Assembly: GCF_011008905.1 (NCBI RefSeq)
Contig: NZ_JAAIVI010000020.1
Span: 186,001-250,000 of the forward strand
DNA length: 64,000 nucleotides
Source: Wenzhouxiangella sp. XN201
Lineage (GTDB): Bacteria; Pseudomonadota; Gammaproteobacteria; Xanthomonadales; Wenzhouxiangellaceae
Reading direction: 5' to 3'
Shown: one piece after another, positions 49,089 through 57,898 of the stretch
Position numbering within the stretch: position 1 is the first letter of the stretch
How the letters are laid out: every line of letters starts with the position of its first letter
Position numbers and translations under genes: made by a program
Notes under the pieces: generated by a model
What the model was told of the DNA's origin: nothing
Seen by the model: only the letters and a program-made list of their open reading frames with translations
Databases searched by the model: none

Positions 49089-49677
49089 TCGCCCGCTGGC
49101 GATCGGCCTGCTGCTGATCGCGGCGGTGCTCGTCTATCTGGTGGGTTTCCACTGGTTCGTCATGCGCCATGTTGGCCTGTCCGAGGAAATCGCCTCGCTT
49201 GAAGAGCGCGCCGCCCGCTTCAAGGCAGCGGTCGCCCGGCAACCGCAGCTGGAGGAACAGCTGCGCGAACTGCAGGAAGACCGGCTCGACAGCGCGCTGT
49301 TTCTGTCCGAGGGCAGTTTCAGCGTGGCCGCAGCCGGCTTGACGCGCCGACTGCGCGACCTGATCGACAGCGAGGCTGACGATCCCGATCTGTGCAATAT
49401 CGTGTCGACCACCAACCGCGCCGATCAGGAGCCCGAACAATTCGAACAGGTGACGGTCAATGCGCGCATGAGCTGCCCACTGCCGGACCTGACGCGTATT
49501 CTCTACGAGCTGGAGCGCGGCGTGCCGCTGATCTTCGTCGACAACCTGATCATCAACCAGCGCATCCCGGCAGACCGGGCCGGCACCCGTGGCAGCCGCG
49601 GTTACGGTCGGCTCGACGTACGCTTCGACATGTACGGTTTCCGCTCCGAGCCGATCGAACCCGAGGATGAGGACTGA
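49060..49677 (+). CDS. gspM: Type II secretion protein GspM
   Basis: A 205-residue bitopic protein: membrane helix at about residues 14-35 (LAIGLLLIAAVLVYLVGFHW), a coiled coil (LEERAARFKAAVARQPQLEEQLRELQ) and a ferredoxin-like periplasmic domain. This matches GspM, which partners GspL. The start is a GTG at 49060, well inside the gspL end. Sequence conservation is low in this family, so the call rests on layout and position. Confidence 0.85.
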   Translation: MQLLPDLENNRPLAIGLLLIAAVLVYLVGFHWFVMRHVGLSEEIASLEERAARFKAAVARQPQLEEQLRELQEDRLDSALFLSEGSFSVAAAGLTRRLRDLIDSEADDPDLCNIVSTTNRADQEPEQFEQVTVNARMSCPLPDLTRILYELERGVPLIFVDNLIINQRIPADRAGTRGSRGYGRLDVRFDMYGFRSEPIEPEDED

Positions 49678-49680
49678 GCC

Positions 49681-50445
49681 GTGTTCGATCTGCATCGCAA
49701 CCTCCTGACCACGCTGCTGGCGGCCGGCATCGGCCTGGCCGTACTGACCGGGCTCGTTGTGGCCGTGTTCATGGGGCGGCCCGACGTGGACGCGATCGCG
49801 CCGCTGGGCAGTACCCAGCCGGCGCCGGTCGAGGTCGATGTGCCCGATACCGGGTTGCAGGAATTCGAGAACTATTCGGCCATTCTCGAGCGGCCGGTGT
49901 TCTTTTCCGACCGCCAATTGCCGGTGGTCGAGGTGGCCGACGTGGATGCAACCGAAGAGTCGCCGGAGGTAGACGAGCCCGCGGAGGAGATCACCGACCT
50001 CGAGGCGGTCGTGGCCGGCATCATCATCACGCCCGAAATGAAGCTGGCCATGGTGTCCGACGAACAGGCCGGCAAGACCCTGGTCATGCGCGAAGGCATG
50101 AGCCTGGAAGGGGAGCAGGCTGCCTGGAAGATCGACACGATTGAACCCCGCCAGGTTGGGTTTGTCTCTGTAGACGGCCGCCAGACACTGCTGGAACTCA
50201 AGGTGAACACCGCCGGCCTGACCGGGTCGAACGTCTCACGCCGGCGCGAAACGACTCAGACCGAAGGCGCCGCCGGGGAAGAGGCGCAGGCCGAACCCGA
50301 GCAACCGAGCGATCAGATCAGCGAAGAAGCGCGCGCGCGGGCCGAGGAAATCCGTCGTCGCGTCGCCGAACGGCGGGCCCAGCTAAGGGCCGAAGCCGAG
50401 CGTCGCGCACAGCAAAACGAACAACAACGGGATAATGATGGCTGA
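49681..50445 (+). CDS. gspN: GspC/GspN-like type II secretion protein (XpsN type)
   Basis: A 254-residue protein with one N-terminal membrane helix, then EFENYSAILERPVFFSDRQLP, the ERPxF box that GspC and XpsN share, an HR-like domain around 85-165 (AGIIITPEMKLAMVSDEQAGKTLVMREG) and a low-complexity, Arg/Glu-rich C-terminus (ARAEEIRRRVAERRAQLRAEAERRAQQ) likely helical. No separate gspC is present, as in Xanthomonas; this protein would link the platform to the secretin. GTG start at 49681, three bases after gspM. Confidence 0.8.
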   Translation: MFDLHRNLLTTLLAAGIGLAVLTGLVVAVFMGRPDVDAIAPLGSTQPAPVEVDVPDTGLQEFENYSAILERPVFFSDRQLPVVEVADVDATEESPEVDEPAEEITDLEAVVAGIIITPEMKLAMVSDEQAGKTLVMREGMSLEGEQAAWKIDTIEPRQVGFVSVDGRQTLLELKVNTAGLTGSNVSRRRETTQTEGAAGEEAQAEPEQPSDQISEEARARAEEIRRRVAERRAQLRAEAERRAQQNEQQRDNDG

Positions 50446-52636
50446 GCAAACCGTAACTGGATCTTTCCGCCCGCGAGCACACCTGGCGCTTTCGCTGGTG
50501 GCGGCCCTGCTGATGGCAGCCTGCGCATCGGATGGCGGGCAGCGCGACAGTCAGTCCGATACCGAAATCGAGGCCGGACGCTCGGCCGTTTCCCGCGATG
50601 CCGCCCGCCCGGGCAACGGCGAAATCGACCTGAACCGCGATGACGAGGCATCCGACAAGGAGGGCACCTTCGACGAGACCGAGTTCTTCCCGGGCACCGG
50701 TGTGTTCGTCGACGAAGGCGCCGTCGAGCCCCGGGCGGAGCCACCGGCCGAAGACGGCGAGATCACTCTCAACTTCGAAGGGCAGGGCATTCAGGAAGTG
50801 GTTCACGCCATTCTCGGTCACATGTTCGAGGAGAACTACGTCATCGCACCCGGGGTCAGCGGCGAGGTCACATTTTCCACTGCCAAGCCGATCAAGCGCG
50901 ACCAGATCATGTCGGTGCTCGAGATGCTGTTGGGCTGGAACGGCGCCACCCTGATCTGGCGCGAAGGCCGCTACCACGTCGTGCCGGTGTCAGACGCCGT
51001 GCGCGGCAATCTGGTGCCGCGCTTCGATTCGGCCGGCAACGCCCGCGGCTACGAGGTGCTGGCGGTGCCGCTGGAATACGTCTCGGCCGGCAAAATGGCC
51101 GAGCTGCTCGAGCCCTGGGTGCACGAGGGCGCGATCTTCAACGCTGATAACGCCCGCAACCTGCTGTTTCTGGCCGGTACCTCCTATGAGCTGAGCAACT
51201 ACCTGCAGATTGTCGAAACCTTCGATGTCGACTGGCTGGCCGGCGTTTCGGTGGGCATCTTCAACCTCAGCCGCATCGAGGTCGACGAACTGCTGCCCGA
51301 GCTCGAAGCTGTATTCGGCCAGGAAGGCGAGACACCGCTGGCCGGCATGTTCCGTTTCATGCCCCTGCAGCGCCTGAACGCCATCATGGTCATCACCCAG
51401 AGCGATCATTACCTGGAAGAGGCCGAAACCTGGATTCGCCGGCTCGACCGCTCCAGTCCGGAAGCCGGCTCCCGGCTCTACGTCTACCGGGTCAAGAACC
51501 TGGAGGCCGATGTGCTGGCCGGCTACCTGGGCGATCTGTTCGGCACCGGCGGCGGGCGCAGCAGCCGTCCGCGCGAGTCGCGCGGCAGCCTGGCACCCGG
51601 GTTGGAGCGTGCCTCGGCCTCGAGTGTGAGTGACTTCCAGCAGTCCCGGCAGGAACAACGCAGCGACAATCGCGAATCCGACAGCCCCCGAAGCACCGAG
51701 GGTGGCATGCAGCTCGGCCAGGACGGTGACGTGCGCATCACCGCCGTGCTGGAGACCAACTCCCTGCTCATCCAGGCCTCGCCGAGTCAGTACGACGGCA
51801 TCCTGGCGGCCATCGAACGCCTCGACGAGGAACCGCTGCAGGTCATGATCGAGGCGCAGATCATCGAGGTGACTCTCAACGACAGCCTGCGCTACGGGGT
51901 CAACTGGTTCCTGTCCAATGCCCAGCCGGGTTCCGAGGATTTCCCCGGCTTTCCGGAGGGAAGTGGTTTCTCGTCTTCCCGGGCCGAGGATGCCCTGCGC
52001 ATAGGCAGCAGCGGCGCGCTGGGCACCATCACGCGCCGCGCCGTCGATCGCACTTTTGTCACCGCTACCTTGAACTTGCTTGAGGACGTGTCCGATGTGC
52101 GCACCCTGTCGACTCCGTCGCTGCTGGTGCGTAACAATTCCGAAGCCAATATCAATGTCGGCCGCCAGGTGCCGATCCAGTCGACCTCGATCAGTGGCAA
52201 CTCCGACCGGGTTTTCGGCACCACGCAGTACCTGACCACTGGCGTGATCCTCACCGTCACCCCGCGCGTCAATCCCGGTGGCCTGGTCTATCTCGAAGTC
52301 GACCAGGAGGTCTCCAGCCCCAGCGATCTCGGCGAAAACCGTAACCCGGCCGTCGACACCCGCAAGGTCTCCACCGACGTGGCCGTGCAGTCCGGCCAGA
52401 CCGTGATCCTCGGTGGTTTGATTCAGGAAACCCAGGGCAGCGGCCGTAACGGTATTCCATACCTGAGCCGCATTCCCGGCCTCGGCCGCCTGTTCGGCTC
52501 GCGTCAAAGCGAGAGTAGCCGCTCGGAAACGCTGGTGCTGATCACCCCGACCGTGCTCGAGACCACGGACCGGCTGGAAGAAGTCTCGCGGGAGATCCAG
52601 AAGCAGTTCCGCGGCATGAAGCCGCTGGATGAATAA
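50435..52636 (+). CDS. gspD: Type II secretion secretin GspD
   Basis: GspD forms the outer-membrane channel. The 733-residue product has a lipoprotein-type signal (LLMAACASDGG) and so is likely an acylated secretin that may not need a separate pilotin. Domains N0 (INLNFEGQGIQEVVHAILG-like), N1-N3 (including NLLFLAGTSYELSNYLQIVE, VMVITQSDHYLEEAETWI), and the secretin core with QVMIEAQIIEVTLNDSL, TLNLLEDVSDVRTLSTPSLLVRNN, VGRQVPIQ, QSGQTVILGGLIQE and IPYLSRIPGLGRLFG. Between N2 and N3 is a long disordered insert (GGGRSSRPRESRGSLAPG...). Last gene of the operon. Confidence 0.97.
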   Translation: MMAEQTVTGSFRPRAHLALSLVAALLMAACASDGGQRDSQSDTEIEAGRSAVSRDAARPGNGEIDLNRDDEASDKEGTFDETEFFPGTGVFVDEGAVEPRAEPPAEDGEITLNFEGQGIQEVVHAILGHMFEENYVIAPGVSGEVTFSTAKPIKRDQIMSVLEMLLGWNGATLIWREGRYHVVPVSDAVRGNLVPRFDSAGNARGYEVLAVPLEYVSAGKMAELLEPWVHEGAIFNADNARNLLFLAGTSYELSNYLQIVETFDVDWLAGVSVGIFNLSRIEVDELLPELEAVFGQEGETPLAGMFRFMPLQRLNAIMVITQSDHYLEEAETWIRRLDRSSPEAGSRLYVYRVKNLEADVLAGYLGDLFGTGGGRSSRPRESRGSLAPGLERASASSVSDFQQSRQEQRSDNRESDSPRSTEGGMQLGQDGDVRITAVLETNSLLIQASPSQYDGILAAIERLDEEPLQVMIEAQIIEVTLNDSLRYGVNWFLSNAQPGSEDFPGFPEGSGFSSSRAEDALRIGSSGALGTITRRAVDRTFVTATLNLLEDVSDVRTLSTPSLLVRNNSEANINVGRQVPIQSTSISGNSDRVFGTTQYLTTGVILTVTPRVNPGGLVYLEVDQEVSSPSDLGENRNPAVDTRKVSTDVAVQSGQTVILGGLIQETQGSGRNGIPYLSRIPGLGRLFGSRQSESSRSETLVLITPTVLETTDRLEEVSREIQKQFRGMKPLDE

Positions 52637-52671
52637 TGTTACAAATCAACGTATTGGAGAATATCCGGATC

Positions 52672-53085
52672 ATGCAAAACAAGACATGGCCTCTGCTGTT
52701 CATCGTCGCCGCTCTCGTGATTTCACTGTTAGCCGGCTGCCAGCCTGCCGAAGAGCCTCAATCGGTTGAGGAACGCGCCCAGGCACGCTGGGATCTGATG
52801 GTCGAGCGGGACTTCGAATCGGCCTGGGAGTACTACTCTCCAGGTTTCCGCGAGACCGGGGAACAAGATGACTTCGCCGAGGATATGCAAAATCGGCCGG
52901 TGCGCTGGCGTGACGCGCGGGTGCTCGTCGCATCCTGTGAAGAAGAGGACATTTGTATCGTCGAAGCCGAGGTGACCTACCAGCCGGTGGGGGGGCCGTC
53001 GGAAGTGTCCGGAATGAAAATGACCCGCATTCTCAAAGAGCGCTGGATTCGACTCGATGGGCAGTGGTGGTACACGACCGACTGA
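52672..53085 (+). CDS. Small lipoprotein of unknown function
   Basis: A 137-residue lipoprotein: signal MQNKTWPLLFIVAALVISLLAGC with lipobox LLAGC (Cys23). The mature part (PAEEPQSVEERAQARWDLMVERDFESAWEYYSPGFRE) looks like a SnoaL/NTF2-like cone fold, with a short acidic pair-cysteine segment (SCEEEDICIVEAEVTYQP) and ends in RWIRLDGQWWYTTD, a common end for such folds. I chose the ATG at 52672 that gives a clean signal peptide; an ATG at 52636 overlaps gspD. Not recognised. Position just after gspD suggests a helper of the secretion system, unproven. Confidence 0.75.
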   Translation: MQNKTWPLLFIVAALVISLLAGCQPAEEPQSVEERAQARWDLMVERDFESAWEYYSPGFRETGEQDDFAEDMQNRPVRWRDARVLVASCEEEDICIVEAEVTYQPVGGPSEVSGMKMTRILKERWIRLDGQWWYTTD

Positions 53086-53089
53086 TTGC

Positions 53090-53119
53090 TTTACAAGTGC
53101 GGATGCGATAGCATAGAAT
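53090..53119 (+). promoter_or_regulatory. Sigma-70-type promoter of the secreted protein at 53206
   Basis: -35 TTTACA (53090-53095), -10 TAGAAT (53114-53119), 18 bases apart, leaving a leader of about 80 bases before the ATG at 53206. The promoter overlaps the end of the lipoprotein gene. Confidence 0.6.
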
Positions 53120-53205
53120 TGCACTCGCTGGGATGCCGGGTCTCTCCCGAACGTCCCGCTTGTGTTTACACAGAGCCCTGTGTCCAACAACTTAGGAGTG
53201 TTGTA

Positions 53206-54759
53206 ATGAAAAGAAATACCTTGACGACCGCGGTTCTGGCGGGTCTGACAGGCGTAGCGGGGATGGCGAGCGTGGCCAATGCGGTCAACGTCAACCCCGA
53301 TGGCCTGGGTCAGGTCTTGCTGTACCCGTACTACACCGCTCGCGGCGGCAACGATACGCTGATTTCGATCGTCAACACGACCGATCGAGGCAAGGCGGTC
53401 AAAATCCGCTTCATCGAAGCCCTCAACTCGCGTGAAGTTCTTGACTTCAATATCTACATGTCGCCCTTCGATGTGTGGACCGCCGGTGTGACTGAAACCG
53501 AAGCCGGTGGTGGCAAGATGGTCACCACGGATACCACCTGCACGGTGCCCTATTTCGTCGGCAATAGCGACGATGGCGTCGGCGAGCAGGAATTCCTGGA
53601 CTTCGAGTTCACCGGCAGCAACTTCGACGCCGGCCCGACCGCCATCGAGCGTTCCGCTTCCGGTTACATCGAAGTGATCGAGATGGGTACGCTGGAAGAC
53701 ACCACCACCACCCCGGACACGGTTCCGTGGGCTGCCAAGCACGTTAGCGGTGTGCCGAACGACTGCGGCATGCTCGTCGACATGTGGCGTGACGGCACTG
53801 GTGCCTGGGATACCACCGATCCGACGATCGGTTTCGACACCGAGCGCGGCGCCAGCGGCGGCATCTACGGTTCCGGCAGCATCATCAATGTTGGTGAAGG
53901 CACCATGGTGAACTACAACGCCACCGCCATTGATGCATTCTGGGCTTCCGGTACCCTGTTCCACACCGATCCCGGCAGCCTCGAACCTGACCTGGCGTCC
54001 GGCGACAACAGCGAGAGCAACGTCTTCGTTAACGGTATGGTCGAGAGTGATACCTGGCTCGGCGGTGAAGCTGGCGTGGAAGCGCTGAATGCCAACCTGA
54101 CCTACGACATGCTGATGAACGAGTACTCCATCGACTCGACCCTGAACGGTCGTTCGGAGTGGGTGCTGACGTTCCCGACCAAGCGTTTCCATACTGACGC
54201 AGCCGGTGGTTACCGTGCGGTGGACGATCCGCTCGAGCCGTTCACGGCGACCTGGTCGATTAATGGCGACGGCAGCCTGAATCATTCCTGTGAAGCCCTG
54301 AGCTTCCGGGTGTGGGACCGCGAAGAAACCGAGCCAACCGATCCGGTCGGCGATGTTATCGTTTCGCCGCCGCCGCCGCCGGAAAGCCCGGACGTCTTCC
54401 GTCTGTGCCGCGAGGCCAACGTGGTTCGCTTCACGGTTGAAGGTGGCACGCCGGATGAAACCGAGATCCTGAAGGAGCCGCTGCGCAGCGACGCCCTGCT
54501 GGGTTACACGAACTTCAACCTGCCCGGCTACGAAGCTGGTTGGGTACGGTTTGATCTCAGCAGCATCCCGGCCGCCGCTGGTGGTGGAGAGCGCGAAAGC
54601 CAGGCTTCCGACGATGGCGATGCCTATCTCGGCCTGCCGGTCGTTGGCTTCTGGGCGAACACCTACACCAATGGTGATGTGGGTGGCAGCCTGGCCAACT
54701 ACGGTGGTTCGTTCAACCATCGCGGTACTCGCACCGTCACTTCCGCCACTGCCGATTAA
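53206..54759 (+). CDS. Secreted protein of unknown function
   Basis: A 517-residue exported protein. Signal peptide MKRNTLTTAVLAGLTGVAGMASVANA, then NVNPDGLGQVLLYPYYTARGGNDTLISIVNTTDRGKAVKIRFIEALNSREVLDFNIYMSPFDVWTAG (an N-terminal domain I recall from many environmental gammaproteobacteria). The rest is acidic and Gly/Ser/Thr-rich with few cysteines and a Pro run (PPPPPES) near residue 392, ending NHRGTRTVTSATAD with no sorting tag. It starts its own transcription unit (promoter 53090-53119, terminator 54804-54833). Position beside the type II operon makes it a candidate substrate; that is inference. Start at ATG 53206 with GGAG upstream; 40 further open codons upstream are leader. Confidence 0.85.
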   Translation: MKRNTLTTAVLAGLTGVAGMASVANAVNVNPDGLGQVLLYPYYTARGGNDTLISIVNTTDRGKAVKIRFIEALNSREVLDFNIYMSPFDVWTAGVTETEAGGGKMVTTDTTCTVPYFVGNSDDGVGEQEFLDFEFTGSNFDAGPTAIERSASGYIEVIEMGTLEDTTTTPDTVPWAAKHVSGVPNDCGMLVDMWRDGTGAWDTTDPTIGFDTERGASGGIYGSGSIINVGEGTMVNYNATAIDAFWASGTLFHTDPGSLEPDLASGDNSESNVFVNGMVESDTWLGGEAGVEALNANLTYDMLMNEYSIDSTLNGRSEWVLTFPTKRFHTDAAGGYRAVDDPLEPFTATWSINGDGSLNHSCEALSFRVWDREETEPTDPVGDVIVSPPPPPESPDVFRLCREANVVRFTVEGGTPDETEILKEPLRSDALLGYTNFNLPGYEAGWVRFDLSSIPAAAGGGERESQASDDGDAYLGLPVVGFWANTYTNGDVGGSLANYGGSFNHRGTRTVTSATAD

Positions 54760-54803
54760 TAGGCGAGTGTGACAGCGACCAGCAATACGCTGGGAGATAT
54801 TAG

Positions 54804-54833
54804 GGGCCACCCACCGGGTGGCCCTTTCTCTTT
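54804..54833 (+). terminator. Rho-independent terminator after the secreted protein gene
   Basis: A perfect 9-base-pair stem GGGCCACCC (54804-54812) and GGGTGGCCC (54816-54824) with a 3-base loop, followed by the T-rich run TTTCTCTTT. The strongest terminator seen in the window. Confidence 0.9.
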
Positions 54834-54925
54834 GTGGAGGATGTGATCGACTCCACAGATTGGGTCAAAAGATTGAAAGGTAAAACTTTTGCAGCCCGTT
54901 GAACTTTGAAAAAGCTTGACTTGTC

Positions 54926-54931
54926 TACAAT
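54926..54931 (+). promoter_or_regulatory. -10 box ahead of the gene at 54983
   Basis: A TACAAT hexamer about 50 bases before the ATG. The best -35 at 17 bases (ACTTTG) is poor. The surrounding DNA is visibly AT-richer than the window average. Confidence 0.4.
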
Positions 54932-54982
54932 GCCGTGCACCATAGGGCCTACAGACCAGCGCGTCGGAGCATATTGATTACC

Positions 54983-56077
54983 ATGAAAAATCCACTAGCA
55001 GTTCGTTGTACATTTGCTGCCGTTATTCTGGCAACAATGGCCGGAGCATTCGCTCAGTCCGGATCCGACCTAATTCTCAAGACCGAGCCCGAGGATACGA
55101 TTATTCCACTGGCTGGCAATGTTGCCATTGACAGCAGCGGCAACATCATCACGACGCCGGTTGATACCAGCTTGGTGTGTTCTGCTGGTGCGCTCTGCGA
55201 TGACGTGGCCGTGTCCGCGCAGACCTTCACGGTCGACGGTTCACAGGAAACGACGGTCAGCCAGGGGCAAACTGTGCTACTCGAATGGACATCACGCGGC
55301 GCCTGGGAATGCGAAGGATTCGACTTTCCCGGATGGACGGGGATCGGCAAGCCACCGATTTCGGGTGGTGTGAGAATCGATACTGACGGTGTGCCGATTG
55401 GCACCTACGAGCCCGCACTGCTCTGCCACAACGGAAGTGTGCAAAGTGACACCCTTACCGCGACAATCAATGTCGAAGGCGCGAGCGAGGAGACCTCCCA
55501 TTGTACGAATCGTGAGCAGCTTCCCAGTACCTGGAAGCAAAGAACCTATGGGAGCCGCTCCTGTATCTTCAGCGACTACCACAGTTTGGATACCACAAAG
55601 GACTGTCGATTCTTCGATGGTATTTGGCCGGCTGACTGGCCTGGAACGTCCAATCAGCGTGTGTTGAACCTGGGTCCCGGTAACGGTGCTCGGGAGTACG
55701 TCGCCATCGCATTCAATTCCGGAAGTATAACCACGGACGTACAAGATCAGATCAGCTTCAATTCGCCACAAACGGGCGGCCTTGACATGAATGATTTGAT
55801 CTATACGATCTCCACCTGTCCGGCTGATTTCGACAAGCCAGCCGTGGACGAAGAAATGGGGCCGGGCTGCTATGTGCAGAGAACCGGTCGCTTTAACCTT
55901 CTCTGGGGCGGGACAGATTGGGTTGACCATCAATCTGTGTGCGGTCTACAACCGAATACTGACTATTATCTGAATGTCATTTATTCGTCGTCGCCTGTGG
56001 GCACTCCGCCGTCTGCGCTCGAACCTATTGTTAAATGCACTGAGGGCAACGGTTGCGGTCACAGAATGACCCCGTAA
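54983..56077 (+). CDS. Secreted cysteine-containing protein with an Ig-like domain
   Basis: A 364-residue protein with signal peptide MKNPLAVRCTFAAVILATMAGAFAQ. Residues about 95-165 (VLLEWTSRGAWECEGF, GTYEPALLCHNGSVQSDTLTATINV) have the W...C...C pattern of bacterial Ig-like sheets. The C-terminal half has further cysteines (CTNREQLPSTW, SCIFSDY, TCPADFDKP, VCGLQPNTDYYLNV), likely paired in the periplasm with DsbA/DsbC. Not recognised beyond that. Codons are less GC-biased than in neighbours. The gene ends 24 bases before the parvulin gene and may be expressed with it. Start at ATG 54983; 16 open codons upstream lack a ribosome site. Confidence 0.8.
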   Translation: MKNPLAVRCTFAAVILATMAGAFAQSGSDLILKTEPEDTIIPLAGNVAIDSSGNIITTPVDTSLVCSAGALCDDVAVSAQTFTVDGSQETTVSQGQTVLLEWTSRGAWECEGFDFPGWTGIGKPPISGGVRIDTDGVPIGTYEPALLCHNGSVQSDTLTATINVEGASEETSHCTNREQLPSTWKQRTYGSRSCIFSDYHSLDTTKDCRFFDGIWPADWPGTSNQRVLNLGPGNGAREYVAIAFNSGSITTDVQDQISFNSPQTGGLDMNDLIYTISTCPADFDKPAVDEEMGPGCYVQRTGRFNLLWGGTDWVDHQSVCGLQPNTDYYLNVIYSSSPVGTPPSALEPIVKCTEGNGCGHRMTP

Positions 56078-56101
56078 CCCTGATTAATTGGAGAAGACTG
56101 T

Positions 56102-57106
56102 ATGATTCGAGCCACCATGCTGCGTTCGATCTGCGAACGCAGCATCGTAGTCATGTGCGTGATGCTGTTGACGGCAACTGCTGTTGCGCAAAATGCCGAG
56201 CGTATAACCCGTGAGTTAAATGCGAGTCACGAGTCGGAGTTATTTGCGCGCCAAGGTGGCGCGGAAGTTACCCAAGCCGATTTCGACGCGTACCTCAGCC
56301 GCATACCGGAAGAAGATCATCACGGGCTGCTCATCAGCCCGGATCGCGTCGGGAAGATTCTGACTAACCTGATGCTCGCGCGGATGCTCGCCGAAGAGGC
56401 TCGCCAGGACACCGAATTTTTCGAGGATACTGACCGCCAGGCCCGCTTGTACCAATCTGTGGTGGTATTCCTTGCCGAAGAGTTTCGTGCGCACTATCTG
56501 TCCGAGCGAATGCTGGACGATTACACGCAGCAGGCCCGAGAGCTCTTCCTGACTGAGCCAAATAGGTTTCGCACGCCCGAAACGGTGGATTTCACCCATA
56601 TTCTGGTTGAATCGGGTCGCGAACGTGGCGAGACGAGAGCCATGCAACGAATCCTAGAGGTTTATGATCGCTTGAAGGACGGCGCGACTCTCGACTCCTT
56701 GGTCGAGGAGTACTCGGATGATCCCGAGGCCGAAAGCAATGGCGGACAGTACGAAAACGTCGATCCCGCCGCCCTTGACGACAACGTGGCCGAAACCCTG
56801 GCTATTCTTCAGCCGGGACAAATCTCCGAACCCGTGCGTTCTGAATTCGGCTGGCACATCGTGCGTCTGGACGGCAAGAAAGAGCCGCAGAAACTAGAAT
56901 GGGAAAAAGCCAAAGCCCAGGCACGCCAAATCGCGCGTTCCGACCACCGAGCTCGACTTATCGATTCGCTTTATCGTCGTCTGCTCGACAGGCCGTTGGA
57001 AGTCGCACCTGGCGCGCTGGAACGACTGATGGACCGTTATGACGTTGATCGGGACGACTATCCGTCCATTCAGGAGATCAGTGAGCGAATTTCGGAGGAA
57101 TCCTAG
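56102..57106 (+). CDS. Periplasmic parvulin-type peptidyl-prolyl isomerase (SurA/PpiC-like)
   Basis: A 334-residue exported protein: signal peptide (SIVVMCVMLLTATAVAQ), a SurA-like helical N-domain (about 30-165) and one parvulin domain (about 170-275) with VDFTHILVESGR, LDSLVEEYSDDPEAESNGGQYENV and ISEPVRSEFGWHIVRLDGKKE, typical of rotamase motifs; a helical C-domain follows. The codon use is like that of the preceding gene. It probably helps fold or protect the exported protein encoded just upstream; a general role in outer-membrane protein folding is equally possible. Confidence 0.88.
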   Translation: MIRATMLRSICERSIVVMCVMLLTATAVAQNAERITRELNASHESELFARQGGAEVTQADFDAYLSRIPEEDHHGLLISPDRVGKILTNLMLARMLAEEARQDTEFFEDTDRQARLYQSVVVFLAEEFRAHYLSERMLDDYTQQARELFLTEPNRFRTPETVDFTHILVESGRERGETRAMQRILEVYDRLKDGATLDSLVEEYSDDPEAESNGGQYENVDPAALDDNVAETLAILQPGQISEPVRSEFGWHIVRLDGKKEPQKLEWEKAKAQARQIARSDHRARLIDSLYRRLLDRPLEVAPGALERLMDRYDVDRDDYPSIQEISERISEES

Positions 57107-57121
57107 GCAGGCGAAGGCACC

Positions 57122-57898
57122 GTGTCCTTCACCCAAGGTACGCTGTTTCGGCAACTAGCCGTACGAGAGATCCGCTCCCGCTTCATTGGCAGCGCCAGCG
57201 GGTGGATCTGGCTGATCCTCAATCCGATTCTCCTGCTGGCCGTCTACGGCTTTGTCTTCAGCGTGATTTTCCAGGCCCGGGTCCCGCCGAGCCTGGACAT
57301 TCCCTTCATCGCCTGGCTCGGCCTGGGGCTGTGGCCCTGGCTGATGCTCTCCGAAGGCGTCCTCAGGGGTTCTCAGGCCATTCGCGAGCATGCCGCCCTG
57401 ATATCCAAGGTGGCCGTCCCTCGCCACTTGCTGGTGCTGGCCTCGATCAGCGCGGTGTTCGTGCTGCATCTGGTCGGCTTTGCCGCCGTGTTACTGCTGT
57501 TTGCACTGTTCGGCATCGAAATTCACTGGCTCGGCCTGCCGCGCTTGCTGGCCGCGCTGGTTTCGCTCTACGTCCTGGCCCTCGGCCTGGGGCTGGCCCT
57601 GTCGGCCGTGCAGGTCTACGTGCGTGATCTCGAGCACGCCCTGCCCACGCTGTTCATGCTCTGGTTCTTCCTCACACCCATCCTGTACGCACCAGAACTG
57701 CTCCCGGAGCAACTGGCCGGCTGGCTCGACTACAACCCGATGACCTGGTGGATGAGCGAGATCCGCGCCGGTACGCTGCATGCCGACTTCCTGCCGGGAG
57801 GGACCAGCCTCTTGCTATTGGCGGGGGCGCTCATCGTCCTGTGGCTGGGTTATCGCCTGTTCGGGCGGTTGAGCCCGTATTTCGAGGATTTCCTGTGA
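57122..57898 (+). CDS. wzm: O-polysaccharide ABC transporter permease (Wzm-like)
   Basis: ABC-2 type permease of 258 residues with six membrane helices: REIRSRFIGSASGWIWLILNPILLLAVYGFVF is the family's N-terminal hallmark (Wzm, TagG/KpsM-like). It would export undecaprenyl-linked O-polysaccharide to the periplasm. GTG start at 57122 and GTGA overlap with the ATPase gene indicate one operon. Confidence 0.92.
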   Translation: MSFTQGTLFRQLAVREIRSRFIGSASGWIWLILNPILLLAVYGFVFSVIFQARVPPSLDIPFIAWLGLGLWPWLMLSEGVLRGSQAIREHAALISKVAVPRHLLVLASISAVFVLHLVGFAAVLLLFALFGIEIHWLGLPRLLAALVSLYVLALGLGLALSAVQVYVRDLEHALPTLFMLWFFLTPILYAPELLPEQLAGWLDYNPMTWWMSEIRAGTLHADFLPGGTSLLLLAGALIVLWLGYRLFGRLSPYFEDFL

